From Trichomonas tenax (lineage: Eukaryota > Parabasalia > Trichomonadida > Trichomonadidae): a stretch of DNA of 10,052 bases. The translations under genes were made by a program, and so were the position numbers. Shown here piece by piece: positions 5,701 to 10,052 of this stretch (within the stretch, counting starts at the first letter, position 1; every line of letters begins with the position of its first letter). Location: assembly GCA_023091735.1 (NCBI GenBank), contig JALKBU010001516.1:1-10052 (forward strand). Reading direction: 5' to 3'. The notes beneath the pieces are model-generated. The model saw only the letters and a list, made by a program, of their open reading frames with translations, had not been told where the DNA came from and searched no databases.

Positions 5701-8700
5701 TTAGTTCGAAAGAACTTTGATTGATGATATCCAGAACGCTCTCATATTCATGATTTCCATGTCACCATAATTCTCTGATTTCGCCCATTTCTTCTCATTG
5801 AGTTCCTTTGAGAATGTGATGGTATCCTGACTTTGCCTGTACAAGTCATCTTCACATTCGGTGAAGAATGGTGTCAAGTCTTGAATATATGGCTCGACAT
5901 CGACAACGAGCTCAAACTCTGTTAATGGGATATGTCTAAGTGACATGCAGTAAATTTGGTCGCCGATCTTTGAGATAACTTCTCTAGTTATGAGGACGAT
6001 TTCTTCGATGTTTAAGTCTTTAGACAGGACACATGTAATGATAGCACCATCCATATGGATACATCTTAGCTTGGAGAAGTGTGTTACCATCATTGAGAAG
6101 TTACCATAAAACCTCTCAATAGCCTTCTGGTCTGTGACATTGTGGCGCATGAAAAGATAATATGAATCCTCAATTGGCATCTTGCTTGAGTTCTCGTTAG
6201 CGAATCTCTCAGCGAAATATATTGGCACATAACCAACAAGTTGTGTCGTTGGAGTAGTTTCCTTAGTATTGCCAGACATAACACGAGTTGAGTCGTCAAC
6301 AAGAACATTAAGAACAATTCGTCCGACTGTTGTTCTTTGGATCATGAATGTTTTCTTATCTTGCTTCTTGTCAACAGTTGAAACAAGAGGAACATTTCCT
6401 TCTTCTTCAGTGAATACTTCTGAGAATGGGATATCAATTAAAGTATCTGACTTCTTTCCTAAGAGAATTGAGCTGTTTTGAGAAACAGAGTAAATTTGTC
6501 CTGTTTCCGCAACTGATCTCACAATCAAAGCATTATCTGGAAGATGATCCTCTTCATCGTTATGAACTTGCTTGGAAACAGAACTGCTAAGTTCGATGAG
6601 AGAAGATGGGAATGGGAACATCTTTCCAAGGATTTGAGATGACAAAACAGAGATATAAACACTCATTGCAATCTCAACAAGAATGAAAATAATAACATCA
6701 GCAATGAAAGATGCAATACTGGAATCTTGAACTGAAATAATAGATGCCTGCTCGAACTCATATAAGCTTAATGTGCATGCGCGAGTAAATTCGAATAATT
6801 GAGGAAGGAATGTTAAACACCAGAAGGATGTATCATGTGAAGAGAAGTTTTCGGCAACAATATTAACATATTGATCAAGTGTTCCAATGTCATTACCTTC
6901 ATAATCAGTTACATTTTGTTTGTAATATTCAATGAATGAGTGATTAGACTTCAAAATAGTACTCGAAAGCTCAAGAATTACATCAGCATCTATTGGTTCT
7001 TCAAGGATTCGCTTACAGATTTCATTTTGCAAAATGAGAGAAGTTTGCGTGAGTCTAAATGCGTTCATCAGTTCATCAGATCTCTCAAATAATGACTTAT
7101 TGCGCAAACAGTGTGCAACTGCGATGAAAACAACAACAACTAAGACACTCAGCCACATAGCAATTGCTGATCCAAATACCAGCAAATAACCTCTGCTCTT
7201 CTTTAGAGACGAAGTCAGAGGATCAACATTGCCATCATTTGGCTCAATCCTTACTAAGTCGCTTAACTCATCTTCAGAGTTTGATTCATGATCACTAGGT
7301 GGTGTGATTTCGATCTTAACACGCGAAGGATTTGGTGAAATAGGATTCGGTGGCGGTATTTGCATAGGTGGGATCTGTGCATTTGATGGATCATCAGATG
7401 AAGAAACATGTATATATGCTCTAATTAATTCCCATGCGTCTTCACCTCTGCCATCCATGAACAGTTGATATCTTTCGTCACTGGCCAGATACTCGAAGTA
7501 GTGTTTGTAGTGACTTAGCATCCGATTTGCTTTGTAGTACACGTTCAAGGAGAATAATAAGAGTGACAAGAAGACAAGAGAGAAGTAGATAATGGCGAAT
7601 TCTTTCAACAAATCATCATTCGAGAAAAGTTTCTTTTGATCTTCTATAACATTCCACGTTTTCATTAAAGCACCAGTTGTGGTATTAAAAGATTGAATGG
7701 AATAGTTTCTTGGATCTTGAGTGAATTTTTGAAGTACATGACAATATGTGTCGGTGTAATTCAATATATTGCGGAAGAATGTTGTAACGACAGGAACTAT
7801 GAATGTTACAATGCCTCTAATCTGACCTAGATATGAGTAATATGTCATCAAGCGGAGGATACAGTCAAACAGAATAATCTGACAATCGCTTTCACTTGTT
7901 GAATTAGTGATAGAGAAGTTCGCAGATGTGAAAGTATCGTTGATTGAGAACTGAATGAACATTGAAGCTGAAGCAAAGCTAAAGTCGAATATAACATCAC
8001 GTGTAAGGTTATCAATCCTGAATGATAGTTGTGATGCATTGATTTCTCTGAAAACAATTCTCAAAGACAAAACAAAGAGAGCTATGAGAGGTAATGCAAA
8101 TAAAGCAACAACACCCGGAACATAGTTCGAAGGAAGATTTGCTAAGTATGTCCACGCTGGTCTTTCCATCTTCGGAGTCTTTTTCGATCTCATTTGTGTG
8201 GAACTGGAGCAGCGCTGTAGTTCTTCCTTCGTCAGGTAACTCATAACATGTGGATGGTATCGAATCGCTGAGTGCAAAATCGGATCGGTAATGTTTGGTG
8301 GATTTTCAGATAATTCATTGAGAATATTTTGCTGGTTCTGAATTTCCATTGAGTCTCCGCCAGTAAGATATAAACATTCGATGTAAAGCTTTCTTACGTT
8401 TGGATCAAATGGGAATCTCCTCAGCAATGCGGGAGCTTCAGCTAGAAGTTCCAAGCCAATAACATAACCATTAATCAACTCTATGAATGATCTGAAGCGT
8501 TTTCCTTCAAGTCTCGCTTGCCAATATCTTTTCATCGTTTCAACATACTGATATCTGAATCTTCCGAGATTGACTCTTTCCTGAGGTGTAGAGACATGCA
8601 CAAGAGAATTGAGACGCTCTCTGATACAATAAATGATAAACTGATTGTGTAGTGAATTTGAAACAGTTCTATCGATTTCAACAATCATTTCATCTCTTCT

Positions 8701-9846
8701 TGATGAGAAATAACCCAAAAATCTGCAAATTTCGATGAGGTTAGATCCTCTCCTGTTAAACTGTCGCTGCATTTCCATAAGAGACTCAAAAATCTCTGGG
8801 CTTGGATTCATACGAGAAATCTTTCTCAAAAGAGAAACAAAGTTGAAAGGTGTAAAGAAACTTCCGAAGAAGATTTGATCAATGCTTCCATTCATCGCGA
8901 AATTGCTAAGAACATGCGATGCCTTCTGTGTGAGGAAGAAATCCGCAACCCAGAAAATAAGAGCATACAAAATCAAGCAAACAATATAAACGAGGAACGA
9001 GAAAAAGAAACTTAATTTCAGAAGAATTCTTATTGTTACACAGAATGGAACAATGAAGTTAATAGCATTTTGAAGGTATTTAACGAGACCCGATACGTAT
9101 GTGAATGGTAAAACGCGAATATAAAGATCGAATATAGAAATCGTAATCATTAAAGCGAAGAAAATGTATTTTTGCACTTCGGATGTAACATATGGCAGAT
9201 AGAAACTAGTAAAAACGTTGAATAAGCTAATAATATGAAATGTTAATCGATTCTTGCCATCGTAAAGATCAAAAGCGGTTCTTTCGACGAGATCAAATGG
9301 TTCAAGAAAAACTGAATGAACAAAACAGATGAATAAGTTAAATACAACTGAAATGCAAATAACAACCATGGAAACAATATATATGTGTTCATACGAGTTT
9401 ATCAGACAGTCGACGCCGAGGGCGAATCTGAAGTAAAGAGGATAACAAAGCGGGCCAACAAAGATTTGCTGCAAAATAACAATCGCAAGTAATTGGTAAT
9501 TTCGAAAAGTTTTATTGGTTTTGAGTCGGTGGTAGGCATTTAGTGTAATTACCAGCCATAAAATTTGAAAAATGAGAATAAATACGCAATCAAAACACGC
9601 ATATTTGACTTGGAAGTACCATGGAATGAAAAGGAGACAATTGAGAAAGCCCAGCTTTGGATCCTGAACTAAATCCATGCCCATTATTGTTGTAGGCTGT
9701 GTTGATAATAATGCAATTGCAGACATCTGTATAAACATGAATATTATCGTAATAACTTTGTACACCATATTAGTTTTTTTCAGGCGAATCCTAACCTCGA
9801 GGTAAAGCTTGAAAAATCCCTTCAAATGCCTTGAGATCGGATTCAT
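5701..9846 (-). CDS. multi-pass membrane receptor-like protein with PAS domain and degenerate nucleotide-cyclase domain
   Basis: A single intron-less ORF of 1381 residues from ATG 9846 to TAA 5701, clearly richer in G+C than its flanks. Layout: hydrophobic segments at about 29-48, 68-103, 118-141, 153-179, 202-220, 226-247 and 260-303; a soluble helical region 304-565; a membrane helix at 577-599; a loop with eight N-glycosylation sequons (N603, 613, 636, 643, 648, 696, 714, 721) and a hydrophobic stretch at 676-692; a helix at 750-772; a cytosolic-looking loop to 886 with a proline-rich part (825-842) and an acidic serine-rich part; a helix at 887-912; a second loop with sequons N968, 978 and 1000; a last helix at 1045-1070. 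A PAS-like domain (about 1102-1185, NALIVRSVAETGQIYSVSQN) follows, then a linker GYVPIYFAERFANE and a cyclase-sized C-terminus. This order is that of the large trichomonad membrane adenylate/guanylate cyclase family, whose members make cyclic nucleotides at the membrane. Here the catalytic motifs appear lost: at the first metal site F-M-R-H stands where F-x-D-I is expected (1232-1235), and CIHMDGA (1262-1268) replaces the C-I-G-D motif. The domain still runs to its usual end. So it is probably a receptor, scaffold or dimer partner without cyclase activity; this function is inferred. Confidence 0.85.
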   Translation of the reverse strand: MNPISRHLKGFFKLYLEVRIRLKKTNMVYKVITIIFMFIQMSAIALLSTQPTTIMGMDLVQDPKLGFLNCLLFIPWYFQVKYACFDCVFILIFQILWLVITLNAYHRLKTNKTFRNYQLLAIVILQQIFVGPLCYPLYFRFALGVDCLINSYEHIYIVSMVVICISVVFNLFICFVHSVFLEPFDLVERTAFDLYDGKNRLTFHIISLFNVFTSFYLPYVTSEVQKYIFFALMITISIFDLYIRVLPFTYVSGLVKYLQNAINFIVPFCVTIRILLKLSFFFSFLVYIVCLILYALIFWVADFFLTQKASHVLSNFAMNGSIDQIFFGSFFTPFNFVSLLRKISRMNPSPEIFESLMEMQRQFNRRGSNLIEICRFLGYFSSRRDEMIVEIDRTVSNSLHNQFIIYCIRERLNSLVHVSTPQERVNLGRFRYQYVETMKRYWQARLEGKRFRSFIELINGYVIGLELLAEAPALLRRFPFDPNVRKLYIECLYLTGGDSMEIQNQQNILNELSENPPNITDPILHSAIRYHPHVMSYLTKEELQRCSSSTQMRSKKTPKMERPAWTYLANLPSNYVPGVVALFALPLIALFVLSLRIVFREINASQLSFRIDNLTRDVIFDFSFASASMFIQFSINDTFTSANFSITNSTSESDCQIILFDCILRLMTYYSYLGQIRGIVTFIVPVVTTFFRNILNYTDTYCHVLQKFTQDPRNYSIQSFNTTTGALMKTWNVIEDQKKLFSNDDLLKEFAIIYFSLVFLSLLLFSLNVYYKANRMLSHYKHYFEYLASDERYQLFMDGRGEDAWELIRAYIHVSSSDDPSNAQIPPMQIPPPNPISPNPSRVKIEITPPSDHESNSEDELSDLVRIEPNDGNVDPLTSSLKKSRGYLLVFGSAIAMWLSVLVVVVFIAVAHCLRNKSLFERSDELMNAFRLTQTSLILQNEICKRILEEPIDADVILELSSTILKSNHSFIEYYKQNVTDYEGNDIGTLDQYVNIVAENFSSHDTSFWCLTFLPQLFEFTRACTLSLYEFEQASIISVQDSSIASFIADVIIFILVEIAMSVYISVLSSQILGKMFPFPSSLIELSSSVSKQVHNDEEDHLPDNALIVRSVAETGQIYSVSQNSSILLGKKSDTLIDIPFSEVFTEEEGNVPLVSTVDKKQDKKTFMIQRTTVGRIVLNVLVDDSTRVMSGNTKETTPTTQLVGYVPIYFAERFANENSSKMPIEDSYYLFMRHNVTDQKAIERFYGNFSMMVTHFSKLRCIHMDGAIITCVLSKDLNIEEIVLITREVISKIGDQIYCMSLRHIPLTEFELVVDVEPYIQDLTPFFTECEDDLYRQSQDTITFSKELNEKKWAKSENYGDMEIMNMRAFWISSIKVLSN

Positions 9847-10052
9847 TCCTTGAAATTATTTGAATATGTTTTCGATAATTTTATTGAAAATCGATATCTA
9901 AGCCTTATTCATATCCAAATAAAGTAGTATACAGAGTGTGATTTTTTGAGGAAGTCCAAAATTTTGTCCAAACCCCAAAAACTCCCACTCTGTGAATATC
10001 CATAATTATAATTTCCCAAAAATTCATATTATAACAATTTTCCTATCATTTA
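9847..10052 (-). promoter_or_regulatory. upstream region of the receptor gene
   Basis: AT-rich, non-coding. No TCA-pyrimidine-T/A Initiator lies within the usual short distance of the ATG at 9846; the nearest candidates (TCAAGG and TCAAAT on the minus strand) lack the pyrimidine. A matching TCACA is at 9937-9941, about 90 bases upstream, further than typical. An 8-bp inverted repeat, ACAGAGTG (9931-9938) and CACTCTGT (9986-9993), brackets 47 bases around C-rich patches. The promoter is therefore not established. Confidence 0.3.

Noticed and set aside
6090..8057. Short ORFs in other frames inside the receptor gene (6090-6317, 6269-6481, 7848-8057)
   Set aside because: They overlap a long ORF with clear domain structure and are shadows of it.
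1..10052. CRISPR arrays, tRNA or rRNA genes, bacterial operons
   Set aside because: No regularly spaced repeats, cloverleaf sequences or rRNA signatures were seen, and the gene content is eukaryotic. No intron with the trichomonad splice motifs was noticed.

Overview
The window looks like nuclear DNA from a parabasalid protist, most likely Trichomonas vaginalis or a close relative. It is strongly AT-rich. Its one large gene is intron-less and encodes a multi-pass membrane protein with the layout of the expanded trichomonad PAS/nucleotide-cyclase receptor family. A block of small, tightly packed genes ends in the N-terminal part of a protein-primed family B DNA polymerase, typical of the Maverick/Polinton elements that fill Trichomonas genomes. 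Ankyrin-repeat relics in the gap fit the same genome. The organism call rests on this combination and on recognised family signatures; no search was run.

Layout. (1) Positions 1-656: mostly empty AT-rich DNA, with one possible small membrane-protein ORF on the minus strand (88-288) that contains a perfect hairpin, and a sequence matching the trichomonad Initiator consensus at 606-613. (2) 657-3003, minus strand: a decayed Maverick segment holding, in transcription order, a small unknown ORF (3003-2593), an unknown gene broken by one frameshift (2556-1620), and the start of polB (1456-657), which is split over three reading-frame segments and truncated before the polymerase domain. The first two intact-start genes share a T-rich leader ending in TAAATG; the third has a related leader further from its ATG. 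(3) 3120-5683: a gene graveyard on the plus strand, with a hydrophobic relic resembling the tail of an OSCA/TMEM63 (DUF221, RSN1_7TM) channel, more than 1 kb with nothing recognisable, and ankyrin-repeat remnants interrupted by an AT-rich 37-bp tandem repeat. (4) 5701-9846, minus strand: an intact 1381-residue receptor-like protein with a normal membrane architecture and PAS domain, but a C-terminal cyclase domain that appears to have lost its metal-binding and glycine-rich motifs. (5) 9847-10052: its upstream region, without a good Initiator close to the ATG.

The genes do not form a pathway. The only long, apparently maintained host gene is the receptor-like pseudocyclase; the rest is mobile-element and pseudogene debris. 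The observations most worth checking are the apparently dead but full-length cyclase domain and the shared TAAATG leader of the Maverick genes.
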